A stretch of DNA of 64,000 nt from Cerrena zonata (GCA_038087015.1 JASBNA010000011.1:124001-188000); one strand, 5' to 3'. Shown: positions 11,145 through 23,475, counted from the first letter of the stretch. Program-made: numbers and translations. Notes: generated by a model not told the origin, from the sequence alone.

Positions 11145-12037
11145 GCCATCCGAACCAAGAGACTTCTGTATTATTAGCTTCAAACAAATGGGCCTTGTAC
11201 TTCTTTGTACTTTTTAAATGGAACACCCACTAGTACTATGATTCATTAGCGACTCGCACGTAACGATGGTAGTATCGGACGGCCTGGCAACGTGAAATCC
11301 AATCAGTCACGTACACTGAATCCCACAATTAGGCCTGAAGGATATTCAGATGATGACCGACTGACAGCCTGAGGATTATCCGGTAGCAGTCTTCTGTCGG
11401 GGTGTTTATGAAAACTTTTGACGGCTCTATTTATGCCACCTCAAACTCTAACTTTCCGCTTTTTCATATGGTATACGTGTGAGAGGATTCTACATAGGAT
11501 TGGGTGAGCGATACTCTATAAGAGGAATTTGTTTACTATCGTGTTGCATAATCATGGAGTACCTCGGAAGTAGTACCATTAGTACCTCGAGTGTCAAGTT
11601 CTGCTATACGTCATCATGAACGCAACCAGGCCCATAAATATGGAAATGCTAGTAGATACCATTACTGGATATCTATTCTGAGCCTGACATTGAATGCGAA
11701 TGATAAGCCTGTGTTACACTTTCATCGCCGCTGTGGTGAGTCGGACTTCCCACTTGGTGCCAGCTTCAGACATCGGAGGCCTGATCGATCGAGAGTCGAG
11801 TCAGAAATTGATCATGAGTTTGTATCGGAAACTGGGTACCTATGACTCAAGTTGAACCCGCTCAGTTATCATACGGTTTTTTAGTTCATTCGACGTACAT
11901 GGTGAGCTTTCTTGTACGACCTGTTCCATATTCGAGGTGACTCCACTGGCGCTTAAGAAACGTTTTTAGCTGGACAGAGCTGGACCCATATCCGTCCACC
12001 TACTAGCTCATACCATTTCTCCAAAAACTTTATTACC
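11145..12037. other. Intergenic region, no gene recognised
   Basis: About 0.9 kb between the nitrilase and met2. Only short open frames occur (for example 11591-11845), without domains. Presumed nitrilase 3' end and met2 promoter; I see no TATA box close to the met2 ATG. Confidence 0.4.
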
Positions 12038-13506
12038 ATGCCGCCATCAGCTTTTGCCGCCCTCCTTGATCAGGAGATCTTCTTCGTTCCTTCATTTACG
12101 TTAGAATGTGGCAGGATTCTAAAGAACGCCCCTGTTGCATACAAAACTTGGGGACAACTAAATGACACTAGAGACAACGTTATGATTATCTGCCATGCCT
12201 TCACAGGAAGTGCCGATGTTGAGGACTGGTTTGTCTTACTCTGCCTGTTCTCATCTTGCTAAATCTAAATCGATGTTTAGGTGGGGTCCTCTGATGGGAC
12301 GCGGGAAAGCATTTGACCCTAACCGTTTCTTCATCATTTGCTTGAACTCGTTAGGCTCACCGTACGGTTCTGCCTCCCCTATAACACACAATCCAGACAC
12401 GGGTAAAATATATGGCCCAGAATTCCCCTCAACAACAATTAGAGATGACGTCCGGTATGCATTCGATTACTTAAACTGCTCCAATTACAAGGTCTAATGT
12501 CCGATGTTCCCTGTTTAGTATTCATAAACTTGTTTTAGACCATTTGGGCGTAAATTCGGTTGCGATAGTTATTGGGGGCTCTATGGGGGGGATGGCTGTA
12601 CTAGAATGGCCGTTATGTACCCCCCAGGGATTTGTTCGACACATCCTCCCCATTGCTACATCAGCTCGTCACTCAGCTTGGTGCATTAGCTGGGGAGAAG
12701 CTCAACGTCAGAGCATTTACAGCGATCCTGGCTATGAAGACGGGTATTACACGCTCCAACCTGCTTCAGGACTCGCGGCTGCTCGCATGGCCGCACTGTT
12801 GACCTATCGTTCGCGTGACTCGTTTGAGAGTCGATTTGGAAGGAAGGCTCAACAGTCGATAATGGGTTCCACATTTACTCCGCCCTTATCCCCAGCACTG
12901 TCTTCCATCTCTGATGATCCGCTGTCTGATCATAATGATGGGCATCGAAACGCGAAAATTCGTTCCAGTCCTCATTCACCAAGTGGCTCCCCAGATCCCT
13001 CTCGACCACTTTCTCCAGCTCCCAAGAAACCTATCTTTTCTGCTCAGTCGTACCTGCGTTACCAAGGAGAAAAATTCACTTCTCGCTTCGATGCTAATTG
13101 CTACATTCATATTACTCGCAAGCTGGACACTCACGACGTCGCGCGTGGTCGACTTCTTTACCCCGACGAAGACGAAAATGTCGCCCTAGCACGAGTTCTG
13201 GCAACAGAGCCACCGCGAACTATCGTTATTGGGATCCAAACGGACGGTTTATTCACGCCTTCCGAGCAGGCTGAAATTGCTGATCATATACCTGACGCAG
13301 AGCTCATCATTATTCCTTCGCCTGAAGGTCATGACGGGTTCTTGCTGGAGTTTGAAATCATTAACTGTCATATCATGAAGTTCTTGAAGAGGGAATTCCC
13401 AAAGTATTATGAAACTAATGTTGAAGATGAACCTCCCGTTGACAGTTTTGAAATCAAAAAGACAAGTTTGTTCGGAGAGGCAGAGGCAGACCTGACGAGA
13501 TGGTAG
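12038..13506 (+). CDS. met2: Homoserine O-acetyltransferase
   Basis: Alpha/beta-hydrolase-fold enzyme that acetylates L-homoserine with acetyl-CoA, the first committed step to methionine in fungi. Three exons (12038-12228, 12281-12454, 12519-13506) give 450 residues. Seen in the sequence: substrate and fold motifs NVMIICHAFTGSADVEDW, LNSLGSPYGSASP, nucleophile elbow Ser in VIGGSMGGMAVLEW, and the C-terminal acid and histidine of the triad in VIGIQTDGLFTP and PEGHDGFLLEF. A Ser/Pro-rich insert follows the FESRFGRK block (roughly residues 220-280), as is common in fungal homologues. The splice at EDW/WGPLMG and R/IHKLVLDHLG restores the conserved blocks exactly. Confidence 0.92.
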
Positions 13507-13754
13507 TAGAGCTTGCGACGGGGTCGTGTGGTATGTGTGTACTTCTTGGTTTCATGCAAACTAAACGCTGATTACTATCTTTCTAGATAGTTCTATGATT
13601 GTTTGCGTGGAACTGGACTTTGGGTCACCAATTTGTGCACCTATAACGCGTGAATAATATAGAAGACATGTTTGAGACATCTACACAATCTATTCGGTAC
13701 AAGTCCAAATCTACGCTCCTAGTGACTCTTCAGGATGTGCGTTTGTGGTACCTT

Positions 13755-14295
13755 TCATTTCTTTATTACCGAAGTCTGTAAGCTGGACTCTATATCGTGA
13801 GTTCTGGTTCAAAGAAATACTAATACCCGAAGAACTTACCGCTCTGCCACTTGATGTCGCGCCTTCGGTCTCGGCTGACTCGTACAGGATCGGTGGTTCT
13901 GGTATCACGAAATCTTCTTCCTCATCGTCGTCCGCAACAAATACATATCCTGCCTCGGATAATCCGTCATCGTATCGATACCACTTTGGTCCACTGTCCG
14001 CGAACATCATTTTCTGGAATGTCTTCAATAGTTCCGGTTGAAGATCCTCTTTGATTTTCTCTACAATGGTCTCTGCGTTTCTTGGTCTTCTGATGCAGGA
14101 TATCCCAAACACCTTAGTTACTTTGTCGTCAACCCAGCAGCGGTAGCAACCCAGTCCCGTTTGTTTTTCAATGTCTTCTGCACATTGGCCCCAGATACCA
14201 TCGCGGAAGCCTCTGGACGTTCCAACAGTGAATTTCCGTGTCTTGGCATATTGAAGTCCTTGAGAGGGGGTGAATGGCCAACCGAGGACCAACAT
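13755..14295 (-). CDS. Conserved-looking hypothetical protein
   Basis: Two exons (14295-13840, 13775-13755) give 158 residues; the donor GTAAGT and acceptor TTACAG are good. Without the splice the frame runs to 13711 with 194 residues. I do not recognise the family. Visible features are a Cys-containing block (GLGCYRCWVDDKVTKVFGISC), a helical stretch (AETIVEKIKEDLQPELLKTF) and an acidic cluster (VADDDEEEDFVIPEPP). There is no signal peptide or membrane segment. It lies downstream of, and on the same strand as, the dynein tail gene, with a gap of about 470 nt, and converges with met2. Confidence 0.55.
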
Positions 14296-14767
14296 AGTGA
14301 GTAGAAGATGAGTGGCAGAAGTTGAGAATCACGCGCGTCATCCTCTTTTTAAGGACGAATTACAGTCAAATATCGCTCTTTGTCTCATTCTTTTGTCTTC
14401 AATGGTCAAAGAGTCGAAACTTCTTTCCCCATTAGCACGCGCGTATTGTTCCTCTTCTTTCTGGCAGTGTTTACATTATGAAAGGCAATGGATTGAAACC
14501 ATGACATAGAGTGTGAATGGGATATGGAACTACTTAGTCTACGCGCGCATAGGGTAAACCAGACAGAGTCAATTACAGGAATACAGATGCAATGTAATCA
14601 CAACGGTGAGGATAATGATCCAGGATACATATGGTAATGCAGGGGAGGTATAGCAAAATGCAGAAGCAGAAAAGTCGTTAAAGGACGTAAGCGTAAGAAA
14701 GAGTGTGTAAGTTGCAGAACATTGCACGTAAAAACCAATAGAACGAAAGTATTAACAAACACTAAGC
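14296..14767. other. Intergenic region between hypothetical gene and dhc1
   Basis: No coding signal. In particular no dynein linker or AAA-domain sequence continues on the minus strand past the dhc1 stop codon, which supports a true gene end at 14768. Confidence 0.5.
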
Positions 14768-17700
14768 TTAGAACCGCCGCGAGCTACCAACCAGGCCCTC
14801 AATGGACTGATGCTCGAGATCGTGTCGCGCTTTCAGAATCGCAGCGTGCATATCCTTCATAGCGTTGCCTAGTTTGACACCAAAGCGATTGAGAATATCC
14901 TTCTGCCATGAGTCGTACTTGGCGTTGACACGAGATTGGACTTGCTCGTAGTCGATAACACAGACACCAAAAGACTTTTGTGTATCAGATGTATCAAATG
15001 TAGATCGTGCTTTCTTGATCTCAGTGAGCAATTGTTGCCAATGAGCGAGGTCGTCTCCAAGGCGATTGAACACGTATTCAGCTTCGAGATCCCACAGAGA
15101 TTGGAATTGCAGCCATTTCGCGACGTATTCCTTCAGCTGTTGCACTTTGTTTTCGACCAACTCGAATGGCCGCTCGAGTGCACCCTCGGGGAATTGGGTA
15201 AGCTGCAGAGACGAGACATGAGTTCCTCGGAAACACTGAAAATTCGTGGAACGCACCAAAGAGGTATATGTGATCTCCGACGATCTGGTCTGCATTTGTA
15301 GCCCAATTTCATATCGAGAGCTTTGAATTCGCTTCAGTCGGCAAATGACACCTGAGGCGGGTGGTCAACAGCAAGCTTATACTTGTTGGAGCAAGGTACA
15401 TACCTAACCAATCGTGCAATTGAGTGATCCAAGTCTGGCGAGCATACTCGATTGGGGGATCCAGGAAGATGACTTGATTCTGAATCCTGATCTCATGGAC
15501 GATAGGTTTCAACGTCATGTTACCTTCCAAGAACTACACGACAAAGTCAGACTTGATCATCTTGATTGATAAAAAGCGACAGTACGCACTTTCTCTTCTT
15601 TGACACGCTTATCTTTGTGTCGTTTGAGTGTCAAGTCCCTGGGAGGTAGCATTTCGCGCCGGTCACCATCATCGGCGCGGTCGAACTCAGAACACCAGAC
15701 TTGGATGATATGTGCTAGACGTTGAATCAGGATTGCTTCTATTTGTTTGTCGAGTTCTGCAACCCATTGCTCCAAGTTAGCATAGCCCTCCAAGTTCAGT
15801 CGATCAATCTGAATATGTAGACGAATTAGCTATAACGTCAAAGAGGTTTGAGAATGAAAAATACATACAGCAGCTTGAATCTTGCCAAGTAGATCAGTGA
15901 ATGCTTCCGACGTGTAAGGACATGTAGCAAGCTCCTCGATGGCTCGAGTGATGTCCCTGTAGAGGTCGATAACGTTGTTGGTTTTGTCCTGGAGAATGGA
16001 AACTACGCTTGCGAACTCTCGGACGAACTGGATATGGCGGTGGTCGCGGGCATCCCCTCCCGTAACATACCGTGAGGCGTCGAACTGGTTGACGAACTGG
16101 TCCCATCGGATAGCCATGCCTGAATGGGACGTTCAATACATTTCTCACAAAGGAGAAGTAAACAACATACCTTTGCCAACCATCCTCTGTGCTTCGTTTC
16201 GGTACTCCGCGACGAGCCACTCGATACCCTTGTTGTTTTCCACCAGATCTAGCGTCTGACCGTACGTCCTGACAGTCTCCATCAGCGATACAGCATGGGG
16301 ATACACCCTCTTTGCATCCTTCGCCATATTGGTAATGGCGTGCGGTACGGAGAAGTTCTGCCAGAGCAAATTCCGGACTTCCTTGAACAGGGTGATGATC
16401 TGTGGGTCGAAATTGACGGCTAGTTGGAATCCACCACCCCTTAGCCTAACAATCTCGAATAAACGTCCACCGACACCCATGTCCCGTCGATTGATATCAT
16501 GGAGCCACGCGTCGTATACTGGTCGGGTATCCAGTTTCTTGCGGAAAGCAGTAGATTCGGACTGTAGCTTTTGACCTTCGGCGTAAAGCTCCCAGCCCTT
16601 TCCTAGGACATCTTCGACACGTTTCATATACGTCTGCAGTTGTCGATCGATTTGACGAGCCCAGATGATAGCACCAGAGATGGGCGGTAGGTCACGCATC
16701 TGGGACATGTGGTAGGCTTCGGAATATCGGTATTGTGTCTTGAACTATGCGCCACACAAATGTTAGTAACAAATCCTAGACTATACTATAGAGGTACAAA
16801 CCTTGTCATGTAGACGTTTAATGTCTTCCTTTACGGAATCTATGAGTTGCGTTTGATATTCTTGGATAGCACCTCGAATCTTCACATAATAATTAGAATT
16901 GCTTTATCTGCTGGAAGCTTGGAGACTTACCTTAGGACGAACGAACAATGCGTTGAATTTCGAGAATACTCGGAACATCTCATTCGCATTACGCGCCGTT
17001 CCAAGTCTATCTCGTAGCCTCGCAATGATTTGGTTCTCGACCCTCGCAACACGTTCGTTGTACGCGTTCTCAGCAGCGACCCAGATCTCACTTCCATCTG
17101 TGTACCTAGAGTGAGCGTGAATAGAGAATATGCATAAATCTCACATACCAGTTGAAACGTCGAGAACATCAATCCGCTTCATGACCTCGTACGCTTCCTT
17201 GACTTCTTCCTCCATATCCATACCACCAACCTCCATTCCCGCTGCGCTCAGACCTTTCGTAGGCCCAGTCATGACAGCCAGTTGCTCGTGCTGTTTCCTC
17301 CAGTCCCTCAAGTACCTGCACCGATCTTGCAACTTGGCGTGTGCAGGCACAATCTTGATAGGAATGAACCTTTCCTGTCTCTTCCTCGTCACTTCTCGCG
17401 CCACGTTAGTAAACTCCTTGATATTCTCGTCCCAAGTCCTGAAAATACCCATAGTCTGACCAAGGAGGCGCTCGAAGGTTTCGTAGGGAGTGTAAAGTAA
17501 TCGGTGGGTAGTGAGCACACGAATGAGCTGATCGTTCAAGTCTCGAGAAATGGCTTCCACGAGAGGGAGGGCTCGTCGAATAGGGTACGGGGAGAGCTTC
17601 AGTTTACGGTTGATGTGTCCGAATATGAGAACAAGTGCTTCTTGGATCTTGTCGAGGTCAGTGGCAGAAAGAAGCTCGTTGAGGGGGAAATCCTTCATCA

Positions 17701-18869
17701 ACTGGTTATACTTGTGGGCTGTGAAAAACTTTAGTTTTATCGTTAATTACCCATGTGAGGAAACTTGCCTCTGTCGGTAGCTTCTTTGAGACCTGTATCT
17801 GCTATGAAACTGACAGTAGCATGGAACCGCTTGGCATTCCTCAAGCAATCCATAACCATGTTAACTTCTTCGCTCCGTAGCTGAGCCTCGATAGCTTCCA
17901 ACGCTCTCTCCCAACTTAACCAGAAATTGATTTCTTGCGACGCAGTGCCCGAAGACACTTCCCGGTTAAGCTTGGTCACAGTCTGGATAGACTTGATCCA
18001 TTGGTTGACGTGACCGTGCAGAGTATTGAGAAAAGAGCTGTCAGCAAGAAGTTTCTGTGGGATATCTTGGATGCTCGGTCGTCTGCCCTGTGTATGTGAT
18101 TCTTCCACAGCTCGTTGAATGACGGGGTGGATGATGAGATGTGTTTCGGGAATTTCGACATTTTGCTGTAGATGAAGAAGCGAAAGTTCGAGCTCGGCAA
18201 ATTTCTTCTTCGTCATAGGAATACCTGGGACCGAGTAGGGATAAATAAGAAACTTTTGAGTGAATCTTGGAATAACGTACCCATCTTCTGATCTCCATCC
18301 TTCCCTTGCCCTCTCGAGCCAACGAATGCTTCGAACCATGGCTTTATCGCAGAACTCACAACAGCATGCAAACTTTCATAAGGGGTCTCGTCGCCTCCAA
18401 ACAAGTTGAGTATGTGTAGTTGTGATGCAAGAGGAGCTGTTGGATCCAAGATGGTCCCTCGTTTCAAGATGGCGAGTGTGGTGACGTGCGTCGGGTGGTA
18501 ACTGAGGTGGTGTACGAGAGAATAGGAATACAGGGGATTCGACTCATCTGTTACGCGTCAATATGACAGAGAGAGTAAACAATATACTCAAAGCGACATA
18601 CCGTCCGATTCCTCCTTTTTCTTTACGACATAGATCGCGTTGCCACCTTCACTCGCAAACCGCTGTACGCGCTCGTTAAACTCATCATCGAAGAGATAGT
18701 CCAGTTCAAGCGGAGTTGCAGCGAGCAATGGTGGTAAGAGTGCTAGAAGATATGATCTGAATATTGTAGGGTCGAATGGTGAAGGTGTTGATGTTGTGAT
18801 AGTAGGCTCTCCATCGTGCGCGGCGCCGTTCGTCGTTCCGTTTGTATGCGGGGTATCAATCGAGGACAT
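14768..18869 (-). CDS. dhc1: Cytoplasmic dynein heavy chain, tail part only (split-gene Dhc1)
   Basis: N-terminal tail of cytoplasmic dynein heavy chain (DHC_N1 region), which dimerises and binds intermediate and light intermediate chains. Twelve exons on the minus strand (18869-18602, 18547-18281, 18224-17769, 17718-17149, 17097-16931, 16879-16802, 16744-16171, 16119-15869, 15808-15590, 15533-15404, 15351-15257, 15202-14768) give 1169 residues. Family blocks include [84 protein letters not shown] and [19 protein letters not shown]. The protein ends just after [12 protein letters not shown], where complete heavy chains continue into the linker and six AAA modules; none of these is present. 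A split heavy chain (dhc1 and dhc2) is known in Agaricomycetes. Intron 3 is GC-AG (donor GCAAGT, 17768). The start MSSIDTPH is the first Met after an unconserved upstream frame. Confidence 0.9.
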
Positions 18870-19871
18870 GGTCTCCGACGACGAGTTTGAAGTGGTCACG
18901 TCCTGTAGTCTATTCTTCAAAGCAGAGCCTAGCTTGGTCTTGGAAGGGTTCCGGAATGCCCAAGAGAAGACTCGGGGAAGCGGTTTCCGGTAATATGTAC
19001 TAAGGGATGACTGCGACCCAAACATCATGGTTAGCTGGACTGGACACACTTCAAATTCCGTGCGAGGCAACATACCGAGAACGACTATCAAAGTCCACGC
19101 GTCGACAACGAGGTGGAAGGGGAAATGAGGGGTCCGGGACGGTCGTGAAGATTTGAGGATGGTGGCAGGCAAGCAAAGACACTTAACCTCCCATAACCCA
19201 AAACGGGTCAAGAGCGGAGTTTCAATCATCTTGTGCTTCACTACAGGCCCCATCCTCTATTTTTCCATATAAGCTATAACTACCTCTATGTGGAATCCAT
19301 CTTACAGCCTCACATCGAGCTTTGAAGAATGTGTAATTTATTAACGACCCGAATACTCAAATTATTGCATGGCCGCGTCATCTGCGCAGCTTCGCAGATT
19401 GGAATTCCATAGTGTATATTGGACATGGAAATTCAGGTTGTACTTTAGAAACGTCTGTAGAAAGGTCGCTGAGATGCTTGTCACATATCATTATCGTTCT
19501 TAGACCCGGTGTGCGACTGGTATTCACAGTCAAATCGCAGCGGGGATGGGCCGAGGCACTGAGAGGGCGGGTACACATATTAGCAGCCAGTAATCATGAA
19601 CCATGCTATCTAAATCATTATACATGTATTTCCTCTTATCTACCATGACGAGCCATATATCCGCATTTCGCCGTGTTCGTTGTGTTCGACACGAATTGCA
19701 AGATGTGAACATGGTCCTATGTGTTCACGTATTTATCCAAGTGTGACCTGACATCTCTCTGGGCGGTCGGATCTTGTCCATCTCAAGTTCTGTTCAAAAT
19801 CCCCATGTAGTTCTCGTACACTACCACCTTGTCTATAGTCAACATCTCTAACTCGTTCACTGTCAGTGGGA
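18870..19871. other. Divergent intergenic region, dhc1 / E2 gene
   Basis: One kilobase between divergent starts. No gene, RNA or repeat is recognised; short open frames at 19378-19648 lack any domain. Presumed promoters of both neighbours. Confidence 0.4.
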
Positions 19872-21552
19872 ATGCTCTCGACAACACGCTTGCTTCATGT
19901 TCGTGGTCTTTCAGGACGACTGACATTCGTTTCTCGTTTCCATACGTCATACCCATGGTCAGCGAAAGTGAACAAGACCTTCAAGTTGGCTGATATTGGG
20001 GAGGGCATAACAGAATGCGAAGTTATAAGATGGTGTGTAAACTCCTCCGCTTTGTGTCTGTCAGGTTCTAATTACATTCACGCATTTGTAGGAGTGTCAA
20101 ACCTTCAGATTCAATTGCGTCCTTCGACGCTCTATGCGAAGTCCAAAGCGACAAAGCTAGCGTAGAAATCACAAGTCCATTTGATGGAATTGTGAAAGAC
20201 CTTCTCGTCAAAGAAGGCGAAGTAGCGAAAGTTGGTTCAGGGTTGTGTATCATCGAAGTCGATGAAGAGGTTGCTGCTGAGCTAGATGATACATCCTCGG
20301 CAACGCCACCACCCCACCCAGAACAAGAGGCTGCTTCATCGGGTGTAGATGTTTTGCCTTCTGAAGTAAAGCCTCGAGACCAGAAACCATTGCCTGATGC
20401 ACCTAAACGGAGACCACACCCTCTAGATCCGAACGTACCTCCCTCAGAACAGTCACCTATTCTTGGAGGTAGCGACGTTAACGTTCTAGCTGCGCCTTCA
20501 GTAAGGCATTTTGCGAAGACACAGCGTGTCGACCTGTCCAAACTTGCTCCTGGGAGTGGGAAGGCCGGTAGGATCGAGAAACGTGATGTTGAAGCACACA
20601 TGGAAAGGCTAGCATCAGCCGCAAATACCTCTGACCTTGCTCCATCAATAATCGATACTGTTAATGATGCCGTTGTCGAGCTTGGAAGGACGCGTTGGAA
20701 CATGTACAAAGCAATGACGAAGAGCCTAGAAATACCGCACTTCGGGTAAGATCAAAATTCACCTTCTCAGCGTTTGAACTCATAACATTTGCCGTAGTTA
20801 TTCCACTTCTCTCGATTTAACTACATTGCATGAGATACTTCCGATCCTTAACTTACACATTCCGAACCATTATCTTCCCGAATCCTCACGTCCCTCTCAG
20901 TCACCCGTTGTCAATCCCTCCGCTCTTTATCCTCAGCCAACTCCTCCGACAACACAACCCTCAGCACATTACACTAAGCTAACATACCTGCCAATCCTGC
21001 TGAAAACACTCTCGAAGGCCATGCTTGAGTGGCCGCTCTTCCGCTCCTCAATCACGCCACCTTGTGCATCGTCGGATAAACCAACACTCACTGTCCGACC
21101 AAATGCAGACATCAGTGTAGCTCTTTCAACACCAACGGGTCTTTATACTCCTACTCTTCGACGAGTAAACACACATTCGGTTTACTCCGTGGCGTCTCAG
21201 CTTAAACAGATATCCCATCTCGGACGTCAAACACCGTGCGGACTGACACCTATAGAAATGCCAAAACGCGGCGGAACAGTTACAATTTCGAACGTTGGTG
21301 GAATTGGTGCTGGGGAGGGCGCTTCACCCTGTCCTGGTACCTGGCGCAGGGATCGCTATAGTAGCTATTGGGCGGGCGAAGTGGGTTTGGGATGTCGATA
21401 GAGGTGATGGAAGTGGCGAGAGGAGGCTGAAAGTCAACGTGAGTTGGAGCGCAGACCATAGGGTCGTTGAAGGGGCTGAGCTAGTCGCATTCATTGAGAC
21501 TTGGAGGTCATGGGTCGAGCATCCACACAGACTTATTGCGGAGGGAGTATAA
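19872..21552 (+). CDS. Mitochondrial branched-chain 2-oxoacid dehydrogenase E2 (lipoamide acyltransferase), with a frameshift
   Basis: Core acyltransferase of the branched-chain (or a related) 2-oxoacid dehydrogenase complex. Exons 19872-20032, 20092-20745 and 20798-21552. Order: basic mitochondrial presequence; lipoyl domain with the lipoylated Lys in VQSDKASVEITS; Pro-rich linker; subunit-binding domain (APSVRHFAKTQRVDLSKL, RIEKRDVEAH); catalytic domain (NMYKAMTKSLEIPHFGYS, GGTVTISNVGGIGAGEGASP, SADHRVVEGAELVAF). Between GEGASP and VLVPGAG the frame shifts by one at a CCC run (21327-21329); no intron fits there. Dropping one C gives exactly 523 codons including the stop, so a sequence error is more likely than a pseudogene, but a real null allele is possible. 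The usual HxxxDG active-site motif reads HRVVEG here, with Asp replaced by Glu. Confidence 0.8.
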
Positions 21553-21700
21553 TAGGACCGTAAGGAACATACATTGCATGTATTATATTTCAATTTCAAC
21601 CTTGCGGTAGTACATCGAACGACGCAAAAACACCCGCAGCCATCCTGCAAGACGCATACACATAAAGTTATCTTGTTATTCCGCAACGCACGATATGTAT

Positions 21701-22137
21701 TCAAGGATGAACAACGGTGCAATTGTTGCCTTGAAGGCCAGAGCCGCAGGCTACTACAGACGTCAATTCATGTCAAAGGTGCGAGCAATCGGACAGAGAA
21801 ACTCACGAGAAGCACTGGTGCAGCAGACTTCAACACCGCCCAAACTAAGACCAAAGTACCAAGAGTCAAAATAAGCCAATGACTAAATGAGAATTGCCAC
21901 ATACCAAGTAGATGTGGTTGGGGAGCATGCTCCACCCGTGACGGTACCAGGATCAGCGGGGAATACAGCACACCCATTTGGCCCGACACCAGAGTTTGGA
22001 GACGACGGAGTAACTGCTCGACAGCATAAGTGGTCAATCTGGACCTCACTGCATGAGTCTGAGGCTGCAGACGACGGTACAGCCATAGCAAGGAGTGCCG
22101 TAAAGAGAGTGATACTAGATTTGAATAACACTGTCAT
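21701..22137 (-). CDS. Small secreted cysteine-rich protein, hydrophobin-like
   Basis: Exons 22137-21905, 21844-21807 and 21750-21701 give 106 residues. A signal peptide ends around LLAMAVPSSA/AS. The mature part has ten cysteines: C-x8-CC-x16-C-x13-C-x6-C-x6-CC, then C-x8-C near the end. The CSP...C...VEVCCTSAS...GLQGNNCTV part resembles the second half of class I hydrophobins (CSP...C..xxVCC...GL...CT), but the family has eight cysteines and this protein has two extra. I therefore call it hydrophobin-like. Hydrophobins coat hyphae and spores and assemble at air-water surfaces. Exon joints were checked against the neighbouring duplicate, whose introns lie at the same places. Confidence 0.65.
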
Positions 22138-22533
22138 TGTTGATGGAATATAGTCTCAAAAATAGCAAGGTCTTATAGCATCTGTCAAGCGCAGGCGAGG
22201 TCTGGTACAAAATCATGGGGAAGTCAAAATATCCAATATGTGCATTGGTATCGGATACTGAGCGCTGAGTTTTTGGAACGAGTCTCGACCTGATGCCGGA
22301 GTATGAGATAGGTAAGTCAAGCACAGATAGTAAATGGAGATAAATTGGAAAACGCCTGCATTATACATTGCTATCGTCTAGCACCAACCAGTACCAACTT
22401 TATGTACAGCCTGGCCCCGGTGCCAGGTTCAACTCAACCCAGGATGAAGACAATCATTCACCACGCCCACTACCATCCTGCGATACGCATACACATGCAG
22501 CTATCTTGTTATTCCGTAACGCATAGAGCGTGT

Positions 22534-22968
22534 TTAAGGACGAATAACGGTGCAATTATTGCCGAGAAGACCAGAGCCGCAGGCTATACAGACGTAAACT
22601 CATGTCAAAGGTGTGAACAATCGGACCAAAAAACTCACTAGAGGCACTGGTGCAGCAGACTTCAACACCACCCGCACTAAGATTAAAGTACCAAGAGTCA
22701 ACATAAGCCAATGACTAAATGAGAATCGTCACATACCAAGTAGATGTGGTTGGGGAGCACGCTCCGCCCATGAGTGTATTGGGATCAGCGGGGAATACAC
22801 CACACATGTCTCCCCAGACACCAGAGTTCGTAGACCATGGAGCAACTGCTCGACAGCATAAGTGGTCAGGCTGACCTCACTGCATGAGTCTGAGGCTGCA
22901 GATGACGGTACAGCCATAGCAAGGAGTGCTGCAAAGAGAGCGATAGTAGATTTGAATAACACTGTCAT
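22534..22968 (-). pseudogene. Second hydrophobin-like copy, frameshifted
   Basis: Paralogue of the gene at 21701-22137 with the same start (MTVLFKS), signal peptide, splice sites and ending (CGSGLLGNNCTVIRP). Relative to the first copy one base is missing near 22866-22875, just before the CC pair, so the raw frame leaves the conserved frame after ASDSCSEV. Downstream the old frame stays open and conserved up to its own stop at 22534, which means the lesion is recent or is a sequence error. No splice pair of reasonable length would bypass it. Confidence 0.65.
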
Positions 22969-23475
22969 TTTTGATGCAATATAGTCTCTACAACAGCATG
23001 GTCTTATAACATTTGTCAAGCGCAGGTGAGGTCTAGTACAGAGGTCATGAGGAAGTCAAAATATCCAATACGTGCATCGGTATCGGATGCTGAGCTTTTG
23101 AAACGAGTCTCGAACCGGTGCCGGAGAGCGAGATAGGTAAGCCAAGCACAAAAGGCAAATGGAGATACGCTTGAGACGCTTGCATTATACATTGTTATCG
23201 TCTAGTACCAACCAGTACCAACCAGGTTCAACGCCGCCTAAGGCATCCCGGGCCGATTATGATTTGTATTTGTTGCTGTTAGGTCGGAAAGTGATTGCCT
23301 TTTTAGTGACTCATACTCCCGAACGAGTTGCGCCACGTTCATGATCATATACTACAACATACTATACACAACGTCAGAACAAGGCTATCGGTTCGATAGA
23401 GATACACAGAGAAATATTTCCTTCATTCGTAATCCTCTCATATTCACTGATTGCAAACAACTACTAGCGTGACCT

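Larger units (their letters stand above)
21630..23225. repeat. Tandem segmental duplication carrying hydrophobin-like genes
   Basis: Two direct copies of roughly 0.75-0.8 kb (about 21630-22410 and 22470-23225, offset near 830 nt) share coding exons, introns, 3' flank (CTTGTTATTCCG(C/T)AACGCA) and the upstream flank (AAGTCAAAATATCCAATA, TCGTCTAG(C/T)ACCAACCAG). They differ by scattered substitutions and small indels, so the duplication is not brand new. Confidence 0.85.

Noticed and set aside
14296..14767. Continuation of the dynein gene into linker or AAA domains
   Set aside because: No dynein-like sequence in any minus-strand frame; a separate gene follows.
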